Assembly: GCA_017619585.1 (NCBI GenBank)
Contig: JAFZSA010000029.1
Coordinates: 1 to 13,223, forward strand
Source: Bacteroidaceae bacterium
GTDB taxonomy: Bacteria > Bacteroidota > Bacteroidia > Bacteroidales > Bacteroidaceae
DNA length: 13,223 nt
Direction: 5' to 3'
The position numbers and the translations under genes are program-made. The notes below the pieces were generated by a model. The model saw only the letters and a list, made by a program, of their open reading frames with translations, searched no databases and had not been told where the DNA came from. Shown piece after piece: positions 7,002 through 13,049 of the stretch. Positions within the stretch are counted from its first letter, which is position 1. Each line of letters starts with the position of its first letter.

Positions 7002-7862
7002 TTATAATTCTTCACTCTTCACTAACTCTCCCCCTTCCCTTTGGGAGGGGTTGGGGGTAGGCTTTTCTCCCCCTTCCCTTTGGGAGGGGTTGGGGGTAGG
7101 CTTCCACATCTTCCTCAGCAGATAAGCACATCCTGCCAATCCTACTATTATGCAGATGCCGGCAGGGATGTTGCCGCCTACCCATTCCACCATGCTGAAC
7201 TCTTCGGCCTTGTCACCTAAAACCCTTGCCTGTGTTAGGGCAATAGAGTTGTTCAGAATATGTATGATGCTGGTCAGCACGATGTTGCCGGTTTTGATGT
7301 ATATCACACCCAGGATGACGCCTATCAGCATGGCATCAAGTATCTGAGCGGGGTTCATGTGTATCACTCCGAACAGGATGGCGGAAACCCATACGGCTTT
7401 CACGGGCTTGGCGCCGTTGCGTGCCAGATAGCCGCAGACACCCTCGCGGAATACCAGTTCCTCTGCTATCGGACCAACTATTGCCACGGTGAGTATGCCC
7501 CAGATGCTGTCCGCCAATTGCAGTATCATGTTATCTTCGACAAAGTTGGGCAGTTTTGTTATTTCTGTCAGCAGGTTTCCTGCGAAGGCGCCGCAGAAGG
7601 CAGCAGCAAGAGCCATCAGTATCCAGCTGCTTTTCATCTTGGATGCCTTGAACGTGGCAGGTATCTCCATCACCTTCAGTCCCTTCCAGCAGACCAGTAC
7701 GGCGAATATCATAAAGTATAAGTATGCTACGCTCATCACCGTGAGTATGGGACACTCTTTACCGGCGAGATTGTATATTATAGCTATTAGGGCCATTACT
7801 ATACCCGCTCCTCCCTGACTGATCAGAAGGTAAACCAGTACCGACAATAATGCTTTTTTCAT
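7002..7862 (-). CDS. CPBP-family intramembrane glutamic endopeptidase
   Basis: A 286-residue inner-membrane protein with about seven hydrophobic segments. The CPBP (Abi/Rce1-type) motifs are complete: E134-E135-x3-R139, F164-x3-H168, and H201-x3-N205. Catalysis is expected at E134/E135 with the motif histidines. Bacterial members process membrane peptides, some acting in bacteriocin self-immunity or maturation; no role is fixed by this context. The start at 7862 has an immediate hydrophobic N-terminus and lies 35 bp from a candidate -7 box. The C-terminus is odd: after residue 252 it reads KPTPNPSQREGGE twice in tandem, then LVKSEEL. The 13-residue units correspond exactly to two 39-bp copies of the dispersed palindromic element, and the last residues come from another short repeat. 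The core family domain ends before this tail, which is probably not functional. Confidence 0.9.
   Translation of the reverse strand: MKKALLSVLVYLLISQGGAGIVMALIAIIYNLAGKECPILTVMSVAYLYFMIFAVLVCWKGLKVMEIPATFKASKMKSSWILMALAAAFCGAFAGNLLTEITKLPNFVEDNMILQLADSIWGILTVAIVGPIAEELVFREGVCGYLARNGAKPVKAVWVSAILFGVIHMNPAQILDAMLIGVILGVIYIKTGNIVLTSIIHILNNSIALTQARVLGDKAEEFSMVEWVGGNIPAGICIIVGLAGCAYLLRKMWKPTPNPSQREGGEKPTPNPSQREGGELVKSEEL
7028..7105. repeat. Palindromic elements copies 6 and 7, tandem 39-bp duplication inside CPBP
   Basis: Two consecutive copies with a 39-bp period (7028-7066 and 7067-7105) have the core CTCCCCCTTCCCTTTGGGAG. The first 35 or more bases are identical. They encode the duplicated 13-residue peptide at the CPBP C-terminus, which shows recent local duplication. 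Confidence 0.92.
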
Positions 7863-7896
7863 ATTTTTTCTGTGTCTGAATAGATAATAATTGCTG

Positions 7897-7904
7897 CAAA
7901 GTTA
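7897..7904 (-). promoter_or_regulatory. Candidate -7 element for the minus-strand CPBP gene cluster
   Basis: CAAAGTTA on the plus strand reads TAACTTTG on the minus strand, matching TAnnTTTG, 35 bp upstream of the CPBP start. No convincing TTTG is seen 19-21 bp further upstream, so the call depends on the -7 box alone. Confidence 0.45.
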
Positions 7905-7979
7905 ACAATAATTTCCATATTCGGGTACTGTTTTGCGGATTTCTGTTGTTTTTGGGTGTGGTATCTATGATATTTTTTG

Positions 7980-7987
7980 TACATTTG
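7980..7987 (+). promoter_or_regulatory. Candidate -7 element for the hydrolase gene
   Basis: TACATTTG matches TAnnTTTG, 30 bp upstream of the ATG at 8018. The nearest TTTG (7951-7954) is 25 bp away, longer than usual. It is divergent from the CPBP promoter candidate. Confidence 0.45.
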
Positions 7988-8017
7988 CCCGTGAAAAACC
8001 TAACACTTAAATCAGAA

Positions 8018-9565
8018 ATGAAGAGATTCTTACTTTCTACAGGCGTTTTCCTCCTCTTGGCTTTCGCCTTGAAGGCGCAGGCGGCTGATGTGTCGGAAAG
8101 CCTTACGCAGGTGTACAAGTCCGCTGCGGCACGTTTCTATTCCTTCAACTACCCGTCAAAGGATGCTGCCGGAAATGACGTGGTGCTCTCCTCCATGCTC
8201 ATAGCGTGGAATCCCGCCAGTCCTTCGGCTACAGACAGCATAGAGTCTTTGCATATCTACAGTCACTATACCATCACTTCCGACAAGGAGTGTCCAACCT
8301 CCAGCACGAATCTTCAGGACCGCATGCTCTTTGGTATGCTGGTGAAGGGCTCCTACGGTTCAGACCGCACCTGCGACTTCATTTCCCGTTGTATTGTCAT
8401 TGCGCCCGACTATCAGGGCTATGGCGTCACACGCAGCATGAGTCATCCTTATCTGGCGCAGGAACTGACAGCCCGTCAGGTGGTGGATGCCGTTATGTAT
8501 GGCATGCGGCTCTATCAGAAACTGGTTGATGGCGGTCAGGCTCTGCCCGTCAAGACCGACTTTCGTAGCTTTGCCTATGGCTTCTCGCAGGGCGGTGCCG
8601 TCACGCTGGCCGTGCAGCGTTACCTTGAGGAGACCACCCTCGACGAGGATTTTCACTTCCGTGGCAGCATCTGCGGCGACGGTCCGTATGACCTTCTGGC
8701 TACCCTGCGCTATTACCTGCAGGATGATGGCGACAGCTATGACGCCACTACCCGTCACCGCAAGGGACTCTGCACCATGCCCATGGTTATTCCTATGATT
8801 ATAAAGGGTATGCTGGATACGCACCCTGATATGGCAGAGCATACGCTCGGGGATTATCTCTCGCAGCAGTTCCTGGATACAGGCATTATGGACTGGCTGG
8901 CCAGCAAGAGCTTTTCTACCGGTGAAATCTCCAAAAAATGGTACCAGCAGCTGCAGAACGGCTTGGATGCCAACGGTCGTCATTATTCCAAGGAGCAGAT
9001 GGCAGAGCTGTTCTATTCGCCTTCTGCCAACGATGTGTGGGCGCACCTTGACAAAGTCTTCACGCCCGGGCTCTATGAATACCTTTCTGATGCTGATAAC
9101 TTCAGTGCTGTTCCTTCCGGCAAGGGTGATGTCTGGCAGGATATCCATCGTGCCTTGGCAGCTAACAGTGTGGCATCAGGCTGGGAGCCCCGCCACCGCA
9201 TACAGTTCGTGCATTCACGCGGAGATATGGTAGTGCCTTATGCCAACTATCTGGCTTTCTCTGATGCCCATCCCTTTGACCTGGACAATCTGTACCGCAT
9301 GGATGACAGTCTCACACCCGCTGACCACTCTGATGTGGGCACCTCCTTCTTCCTGAAGCTCGTTGCCGGCAACTACGGAGATTACTTCAAGTGGGTGGAT
9401 GAACCTGCTCAGACAACTGACATCAGACCCACCCCCAACCCCTCCCGTAATGGAGGGGAGATTTACGACCTGAGTGGACGACTTGTTAACTCGTCAACTC
9501 GTCAACTTGTCAACTCTTTAAAGAATGGCGTTTATATCGTCAACGGACGTAAAGTGGTGTTTTAG
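8018..9565 (+). CDS. Secreted alpha/beta hydrolase (secretory-lipase-like) with T9SS tail
   Basis: A 515-residue exported esterase or lipase. The signal peptide (1-22) ends in AQA-A. The body matches the alpha/beta-hydrolase fold of the secretory lipase type: IAPDYQGYG near 130, the nucleophile elbow G-F-S190-Q-G, the acid D403 in HSRGDMVVP, and H437 in PADHSDVG. The catalytic triad is therefore complete. The natural ester is unknown; an acyl or acetyl group on polysaccharide is possible. I start at 8018, since the 24 extra upstream in-frame residues lie before a signal peptide and overlap the candidate promoter. The last about 48 residues form a T9SS type A tail (IYDLSGRLV...GVYIVNGRKVVF), so the protein should reach the surface or medium. 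Two repeats are built into that tail: a palindromic element read as RPTPNPSRNGGE and four 8-bp units read as LVNSSTRQLVNS. Its divergent neighbour is the CPBP gene. Confidence 0.87.
   Translation: MKRFLLSTGVFLLLAFALKAQAADVSESLTQVYKSAAARFYSFNYPSKDAAGNDVVLSSMLIAWNPASPSATDSIESLHIYSHYTITSDKECPTSSTNLQDRMLFGMLVKGSYGSDRTCDFISRCIVIAPDYQGYGVTRSMSHPYLAQELTARQVVDAVMYGMRLYQKLVDGGQALPVKTDFRSFAYGFSQGGAVTLAVQRYLEETTLDEDFHFRGSICGDGPYDLLATLRYYLQDDGDSYDATTRHRKGLCTMPMVIPMIIKGMLDTHPDMAEHTLGDYLSQQFLDTGIMDWLASKSFSTGEISKKWYQQLQNGLDANGRHYSKEQMAELFYSPSANDVWAHLDKVFTPGLYEYLSDADNFSAVPSGKGDVWQDIHRALAANSVASGWEPRHRIQFVHSRGDMVVPYANYLAFSDAHPFDLDNLYRMDDSLTPADHSDVGTSFFLKLVAGNYGDYFKWVDEPAQTTDIRPTPNPSRNGGEIYDLSGRLVNSSTRQLVNSLKNGVYIVNGRKVVF
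9427..9461. repeat. C-rich/G-rich palindromic element, copy 8, inside the hydrolase sorting tail
   Basis: ACCCACCCCCAACCCCTCCC followed by a GGAGGGGAG arm. It is translated as PTPNPSRNGGE at the boundary between enzyme and sorting tail. Confidence 0.85.
9485..9516. repeat. Octamer repeat GTCAACTC, 4 units, inside the sorting tail
   Basis: GTTAACTC, GTCAACTC, GTCAACTT and GTCAACTC in tandem code for the spacer between the DLSGR and GVYIVNGRK halves of the T9SS tail. One unit gained or lost would shift the frame. Confidence 0.88.
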
Positions 9566-9628
9566 TTCATAGTGCATAGTGCATAGTGCATAGTTCATAG
9601 TTCATAATTCATAATTCATAGTTCATAA
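9566..9628. repeat. TTCATAR/TGCATAG heptamer array, 9 units
   Basis: Nine phased 7-bp units (TTCATAG, three TGCATAG, then TTCATAG/TTCATAA variants) begin directly after the hydrolase stop codon. This is the unit family of 2-36. No promoter or ORF is seen in it. Confidence 0.93.
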
Positions 9629-9636
9629 TTAAAAAA

Positions 9637-9670
9637 GTTCTCCCCCTTACGGGGGAGTTAGAGAGGGTCT
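9637..9670. repeat. C-rich/G-rich palindromic element, copy 9
   Basis: The perfect hairpin CTCCCCC-TTAC-GGGGGAG is followed by a G-rich arm ending 7 bp before the ATG at 9677. The minus strand has a TTTTTT run after the hairpin, so it could terminate antisense transcripts; the plus strand has none. Confidence 0.8.
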
Positions 9671-9676
9671 TCAGAT

Positions 9677-11536
9677 ATGAAAAACAACGTTGGAATCAAG
9701 ATTTTTGCCTTTCTTGCCCTGATGGCAAGCACGGCTCTGACGGCTGTGGCACAGAATCAGCCGGGCAAGCCTTGGCAGGTAAGTGTAATGAGTTATAACG
9801 TGCAGCATTGCGCAGGCATTAAGTCGGACGTCAACTATGACCGCACGGCGGATGTTATCTGGCGTCAGCAGCCCGATGTGGTTGCCCTGCAGGAGCTGGA
9901 CAGCGTCACCACGCGCAGTGAGGGTCTCAACCAGATAGAAGAGCTGGCCAAGCGCACCCTCTACTATCCCGTCTTTGCCGGTGCCATAGACTATGCGGGC
10001 GGCAGGTACGGTCTGGGTATCCTTACCCGTGAGCGTCCGCTTAGCACCCGTCGTATCCCCTTGCCCGGCAAGGAGCCCCGAGTGCTGTTGGTAGTGGAAC
10101 TGCAGAACTATGTGATGGCATGTGCGCACCTCGACCTCAAGGAAGAGAACCGTCTGGCATCCATCCCTATCCTTGTCAGCGAGGCTGAACGCTGGCATAA
10201 ACCCTTCATCATAGCTGGCGACTGGAATGATACGCCCGACTCCAAGACCATGAAGGAGATAGGTAAGTTTTTTACGGTGAATTCTGGCAAAAAGGCTACA
10301 TTCCCTGCTGATAAGCCCACTGACTGCATAGACTATATAGCATCTTTCAATGCCCGCCCTGCCGTGGGTCTTAAGAGCTGGGTGCTGGACGAGCCTGTCG
10401 CCTCTGACCATCGTCCCCTGATGGCTACCCTGCGTCTGCCCATCAAGTCTGCCGACCTGATGACCCTCAAGCCTTACCTGCAAGACCCGCAGCCTACCAG
10501 TATGACCGTGATGTTCCAGACAACGGCTCCTGCCCATTGCTGGGTAGAGTACGGAACGGACAAGAACAACCTGACACGCAAGCGTGCCTTGCTGGATGGT
10601 CAGGAGGTCTGCTATGACATAGAGAACCGCATCACCCTTGATGGCCTGCAGCCCGGTCAGCAGTACTACTACCGTGTCTGTGTGGTGGACTTGCTGATGA
10701 AGCATGCCTATGAGTTCCATACCGGTGATACGCTGCGCACTCAGTTCTATCAGTTCCGCACGCCTACAGAAGACCAGAAGGACTTCACCTGCGTCATCTT
10801 CAATGATCTGCATGCCAATCAGCAGACCTATTCCTTCCTCTGCGATACCCTACGCAAGGAGGGCGTTTCTCCCGATTTCATCGTGTTTAATGGCGACTGC
10901 CTGCCTGAGCCTTACGACCGCGAACATGCCATGCGCATGATTCATAATCTGGCAGACCCCATAGGCGGAGCAGAGACCCCCATCTTCTTCATCCGCGGCA
11001 ATCACGAGATACGTAACTACTACTCGGCAGGCATGCACAGCCTGATAGGGTATCCCGGTGACAAGACCTATGGCGGCATCAGTTGGGGTGATACCCGTTT
11101 CATGGTGCTGGATTGTGGCGAGGATAAGGCGGATGATCATCGCGAATATGCCGGTTTCAACGATTTTACACAACTCCGTGCCGAGGAGACCGACTTCATA
11201 AAGCGTGAGCTCAAGAGCCCTGCTCTCCGCAAGGCCAAGCGCCGTATCCTTATAGGGCATGTCCCCGTCTTCGGTAACGATGACAAGTACCAGCCCTGTC
11301 GTGATGCGTGGGCACCGCTCCTCAAGGATCAGCCCTTCAGCGTAGGCATCTTTGCGCATACCCACAAGTTCAACTTCAGTCCCAAGGGCTTGGAGGGTGC
11401 CACCTATCCCGTCCTGGTTGGTGATGGTCCCAACATAAAGGGTGCTGCCGTCACCATCCTGCAGAAGAAAGGCAACGCCCTGCACCTCAGAACCCTAAGC
11501 AGGAATCCGAAGAATTGCGTGGAAGTGGAGCTCTAG
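9677..11536 (+). CDS. Secreted EEP-metallophosphoesterase fusion (phosphodiesterase/purple-acid-phosphatase-like)
   Basis: A 619-residue exported protein joining two hydrolases. The signal peptide (1-25) ends AVA-Q. Residues about 33-255 are an endonuclease/exonuclease/phosphatase (EEP) domain: SYNVQH (N41), Q72-E73-L, H151, D182-W-N184-D185 and S-D244-H245. Residues about 262-355 look like the fibronectin-like N-terminal domain of purple acid phosphatases (PTSMTVMFQTTAPAHCWVEYG, LQPGQQYYYRV). Residues about 367-600 are a calcineurin-like metallophosphoesterase with the full two-metal set: D377-x-H379, G-D407, G-N442-H443-E, G-H528 and H561-x-H563. Both active sites appear intact. Likely substrates are phosphomono- or diesters, possibly nucleic-acid or phospholipid-derived, giving phosphate scavenging outside the cytoplasm; this is inference. 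There is no T9SS tail or lipobox, so the periplasm is expected. It follows the hydrolase by 111 bp of repeats with no clear promoter, so co-transcription is possible. Confidence 0.87.
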   Translation: MKNNVGIKIFAFLALMASTALTAVAQNQPGKPWQVSVMSYNVQHCAGIKSDVNYDRTADVIWRQQPDVVALQELDSVTTRSEGLNQIEELAKRTLYYPVFAGAIDYAGGRYGLGILTRERPLSTRRIPLPGKEPRVLLVVELQNYVMACAHLDLKEENRLASIPILVSEAERWHKPFIIAGDWNDTPDSKTMKEIGKFFTVNSGKKATFPADKPTDCIDYIASFNARPAVGLKSWVLDEPVASDHRPLMATLRLPIKSADLMTLKPYLQDPQPTSMTVMFQTTAPAHCWVEYGTDKNNLTRKRALLDGQEVCYDIENRITLDGLQPGQQYYYRVCVVDLLMKHAYEFHTGDTLRTQFYQFRTPTEDQKDFTCVIFNDLHANQQTYSFLCDTLRKEGVSPDFIVFNGDCLPEPYDREHAMRMIHNLADPIGGAETPIFFIRGNHEIRNYYSAGMHSLIGYPGDKTYGGISWGDTRFMVLDCGEDKADDHREYAGFNDFTQLRAEETDFIKRELKSPALRKAKRRILIGHVPVFGNDDKYQPCRDAWAPLLKDQPFSVGIFAHTHKFNFSPKGLEGATYPVLVGDGPNIKGAAVTILQKKGNALHLRTLSRNPKNCVEVEL

Positions 11537-11539
11537 AAA

Positions 11540-11577
11540 GCCTACCCCCATCCCCTCCCAAAAGGAAGAATTTTGGG
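11540..11577. repeat. Palindromic element copy 10, degenerate
   Basis: GCCTACCCCCATCCCCTCCC matches one arm of the dispersed element (complement of the 7041-7062 arm), but the expected G-rich arm is replaced. A short CCCAAAA/TTTTGGG inverted repeat (11557-11577) remains. It marks the right end of the repeat-rich region. Confidence 0.65.
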
Positions 11578-11613
11578 GCAAGGGACAAGAAATAAATTTG
11601 TTTTTTGTTTTGT

Positions 11614-11760
11614 AATGTTTCATTTTGTTTCTTCTTCTTTATTGTCAGGAATTAAATAATGTATCATTTAATATTTAATTGCTTGTGCTTCAATACGATA
11701 CAACTCACCTGAGTACTATGTAACATTTTTTAACAAATCGGAGAAACAAAATGAAACATT
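11614..11760. repeat. 19-bp perfect inverted repeat flanking 109 bp
   Basis: AATGTTTCATTTTGTTTCT at 11614-11632 is repeated as its exact complement at 11742-11760. Each arm contains two GTTTC (or GAAAC) words 10 bp apart, one helical turn. The enclosed 109 bp are AT-rich, with no ORF over 20 codons and no clear TAnnTTTG box. The repeat ends 6 bp before the -33 box of the downstream promoter. Size and position resemble Bacteroidota invertible promoter segments, but a regulator binding pair or a small mobile-element remnant are alternatives. The rest of the 11537-11879 gap holds only the degenerate element, the promoter and a short leader. Confidence 0.85.
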
Positions 11761-11765
11761 TAAAA

Positions 11766-11797
11766 TTTGTCTGTTTTGTATGATACCCATATTTTTG
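11766..11797 (+). promoter_or_regulatory. Consensus Bacteroidota promoter of the lipoprotein/membrane protein operon
   Basis: TTTG at 11766-11769, a 20-nt gap, and TATTTTTG at 11790-11797 match the TTTG-N(about 20)-TAnnTTTG consensus in full. Transcription would begin near 11803-11805, giving a 75-nt leader. The right arm of the inverted repeat (11742-11760) lies directly upstream, where an activator or recombinase would bind. Confidence 0.72.
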
Positions 11798-11820
11798 TCG
11801 CGGAATTCCAATTTAAACTA

Positions 11821-11847
11821 ATGAAAGAGAAGTTGATTCTCTGGTAA
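11821..11847 (+). other. Possible leader peptide ORF and hairpin in the 5' leader
   Basis: An 8-codon ORF (MKEKLILW, then TAA) sits in the predicted leader 32 bp before the lipoprotein start. It contains a 6-bp stem, AGAGAA (11826-11831) with TTCTCT (11837-11842). It may be chance; no attenuator structure with a T run is seen. Confidence 0.25.
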
Positions 11848-11879
11848 ATTTATTAACATTTTAATTAAAAATAGCTAAG

Positions 11880-12464
11880 ATGAAAAAGTTTATTCACGTT
11901 ATTGTGTGTGTTTTTTCTTGTATAATTGTTTCTTCTTGCCAGAATGAAACAACGGTTGAAGAAAAAGTCGAAACAAAACAAATTGTCGCCAGTAAGATTT
12001 CACTTAATAACTCAACTCGTTCGGAATTCTTGGATGACAATTATTCGGTCGGTTTTCATTGCTCGTCTGCCAGTTCTCCTTTGGTTGCAGATATTTTTTA
12101 TAATGAGTCAAATGACGATACGAAAGTTCTTATATTAAACAATCAAAATGAAGTTGCTTATGTCCTTAATTTTAAAGTTGTCCGCTCAGAAGGTGACAAT
12201 ATCCTTTTTACTGCTTATAACGAGTTCGATGAACCGCTAATGAGTGGAACTTATAACACAACTACTAACTACATTGAGATACCTACTTATTATGGGAATG
12301 ATGTCTTCACAAGAGCTTCTGCTGCTTCGTGGGGATGCAATATGGGTATGTATCTCGCTGGTGCAGCCTGGTGTTTTCCTTTAGGAATGATTTCTGGCGG
12401 AGCTGCATTTGTTGTAGGTTTGGCATATACTGCAGCCGCAGTTAAAGTATGTGAAGGCTTATGA
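11880..12464 (+). CDS. Small lipoprotein with Gly/Ala-rich hydrophobic C-terminus, candidate bacteriocin-like protein
   Basis: A 194-residue protein not recognised as a named family. It has a lipoprotein signal: K2-K3, hydrophobic core, V-S-S-C20, then QNETT. Residues 21-145 are polar with beta-like strands (KVLILNNQNEVAYVLNFKVV, GDNILFTAYNEFDEPLMSGTYN). The last 52 residues differ sharply: W151-G-C153, then a hydrophobic Gly/Ala stretch with C165 and GMISGGAAFVVG, and C191 four residues from the end. Small-residue-rich hydrophobic tails with paired cysteines and GxxxG-like spacing occur in some pore-forming bacteriocins and in precursor proteins that release a hydrophobic peptide. That resemblance is my inference. 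The start follows a consensus promoter and an A-rich leader. Codons are much more AT-rich than in the genes to the left. The stop overlaps the next gene's start by 4 bp (ATGA). Confidence 0.75.
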   Translation: MKKFIHVIVCVFSCIIVSSCQNETTVEEKVETKQIVASKISLNNSTRSEFLDDNYSVGFHCSSASSPLVADIFYNESNDDTKVLILNNQNEVAYVLNFKVVRSEGDNILFTAYNEFDEPLMSGTYNTTTNYIEIPTYYGNDVFTRASAASWGCNMGMYLAGAAWCFPLGMISGGAAFVVGLAYTAAAVKVCEGL

Positions 12465-12826
12465 GAAAAACGTGTTTAGTATGTTTGATGATATGCTTCT
12501 GCATAGTAATTTATGCAGTAATTAGAGATTGTTCTTCCTTACTTACATTTGGGGTATCTATGATAGGGTGTCTAACAGGTACATATATCGGATTAACAGT
12601 AAAAGAACGGTCTAGGCATGGGAAATCTATAGATAGTATTAAATCTTGGTTGGTTTCATTTCTTTTAGCAGGTGTTTTCTGTGAAGTAGTTGTTATCCTT
12701 GCAAATATTCCACCCCTAGGGAGATATCATTGGATAGATTTGCCAAATTATGTTGTTTCTATTCTTGCGGTTTCTGCCATTATGGTTATTGTTGCAGTTG
12801 TTGTAATACGTCGTATGAATAAGTAA
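12461..12826 (+). CDS. Four-helix membrane protein, candidate partner or immunity protein
   Basis: A 121-residue integral membrane protein with predicted helices at about 4-20, 28-47, 62-83 and 94-116, joined by short loops. The cytoplasmic side is suggested by VKERSRHGKSIDSIKS (49-64) and RRMNK at the end. I recognise no catalytic or transporter motif. It starts inside the stop of the lipoprotein gene (ATGA at 12461-12464), so translation is probably coupled and the two products are made together. A small multi-helix protein encoded just after a hydrophobic secreted protein is a common arrangement for immunity proteins. It could equally be a membrane partner or a processing helper. The AT-rich codon use matches the upstream gene. 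A strong terminator follows 45 bp after the stop. Confidence 0.7.
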   Translation: MRKTCLVCLMICFCIVIYAVIRDCSSLLTFGVSMIGCLTGTYIGLTVKERSRHGKSIDSIKSWLVSFLLAGVFCEVVVILANIPPLGRYHWIDLPNYVVSILAVSAIMVIVAVVVIRRMNK

Positions 12827-12871
12827 CTATTCATGTTTGTTAGTAGTAGTTATTTTGAAATGAAAAATATG

Positions 12872-12904
12872 AAAGCCTCGGTAATTTGCCGAGGCTTTTT
12901 TTTT
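12872..12904 (+). terminator. Intrinsic terminator of the lipoprotein/membrane protein operon
   Basis: AGCCTCGG (12874-12881), a 7-nt loop, CCGAGGCT (12889-12896) and a run of nine T (12896-12904) form a classic rho-independent terminator. The T run abuts the stop codon of the convergent smalltalk gene. Confidence 0.92.
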
Positions 12905-12998
12905 AGTTCATGCATGATGTGACACCGAAGCTGGTTGCAATGGCCGTCAGGATGGCCAGTATCGTCTGAATGACGAATTTCCATGTTTCTTTTTTCAT
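12903..12998 (-). CDS. Smalltalk family microprotein
   Basis: A 31-residue protein beginning MKKETWKFVIQ and ending GVTSCMN, with one hydrophobic helix (about residues 8-25). This matches the 'smalltalk protein' family, a very short conserved protein of Bacteroides and Prevotella, in start motif, helix and the T-S-C near the end. Function is unknown. I choose the ATG at 12998, which gives the family's usual length. The same frame is open upstream to the window edge, but the in-frame ATGs there would add 65 residues translated from repeat-like DNA. From general knowledge, related genes often sit between an HU-like DNA-binding gene and an N-acetylmuramoyl-L-alanine amidase gene. No amidase follows here; the gene runs straight into the terminator of the opposite operon. 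Confidence 0.85.
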   Translation of the reverse strand: MKKETWKFVIQTILAILTAIATSFGVTSCMN

Positions 12999-13049
12999 CT
13001 TTCTTTTTGTTTTAATGGTTAATAATGTCACGCGGAAATATTCTTTGAC

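Noticed and set aside
7759..8118. 119-codon minus-strand frame across the divergent gap
   Set aside because: It overlaps both real gene starts and the candidate promoters, and has no family resemblance.
8360..9148. 262-codon open frame on the minus strand
   Set aside because: It is antisense to the hydrolase with the complete S190/D403/H437 triad; a shadow frame.
9671..10813. 380-codon open frame on the minus strand
   Set aside because: It is antisense to the EEP-phosphatase fusion, whose signal peptide and active-site residues are all in the plus frame. The antisense protein shows no family features.
11557..11577. CCCAAAA/TTTTGGG inverted repeat as terminator of the EEP-phosphatase gene
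   Set aside because: The stem is short and mostly A-T, and no T run follows on the plus strand. It is better seen as part of a degenerate palindromic element.
11614..11660. Small ORF starting at the ATG within the left inverted-repeat arm
   Set aside because: It is only 14 codons with no promoter in phase or recognisable product.
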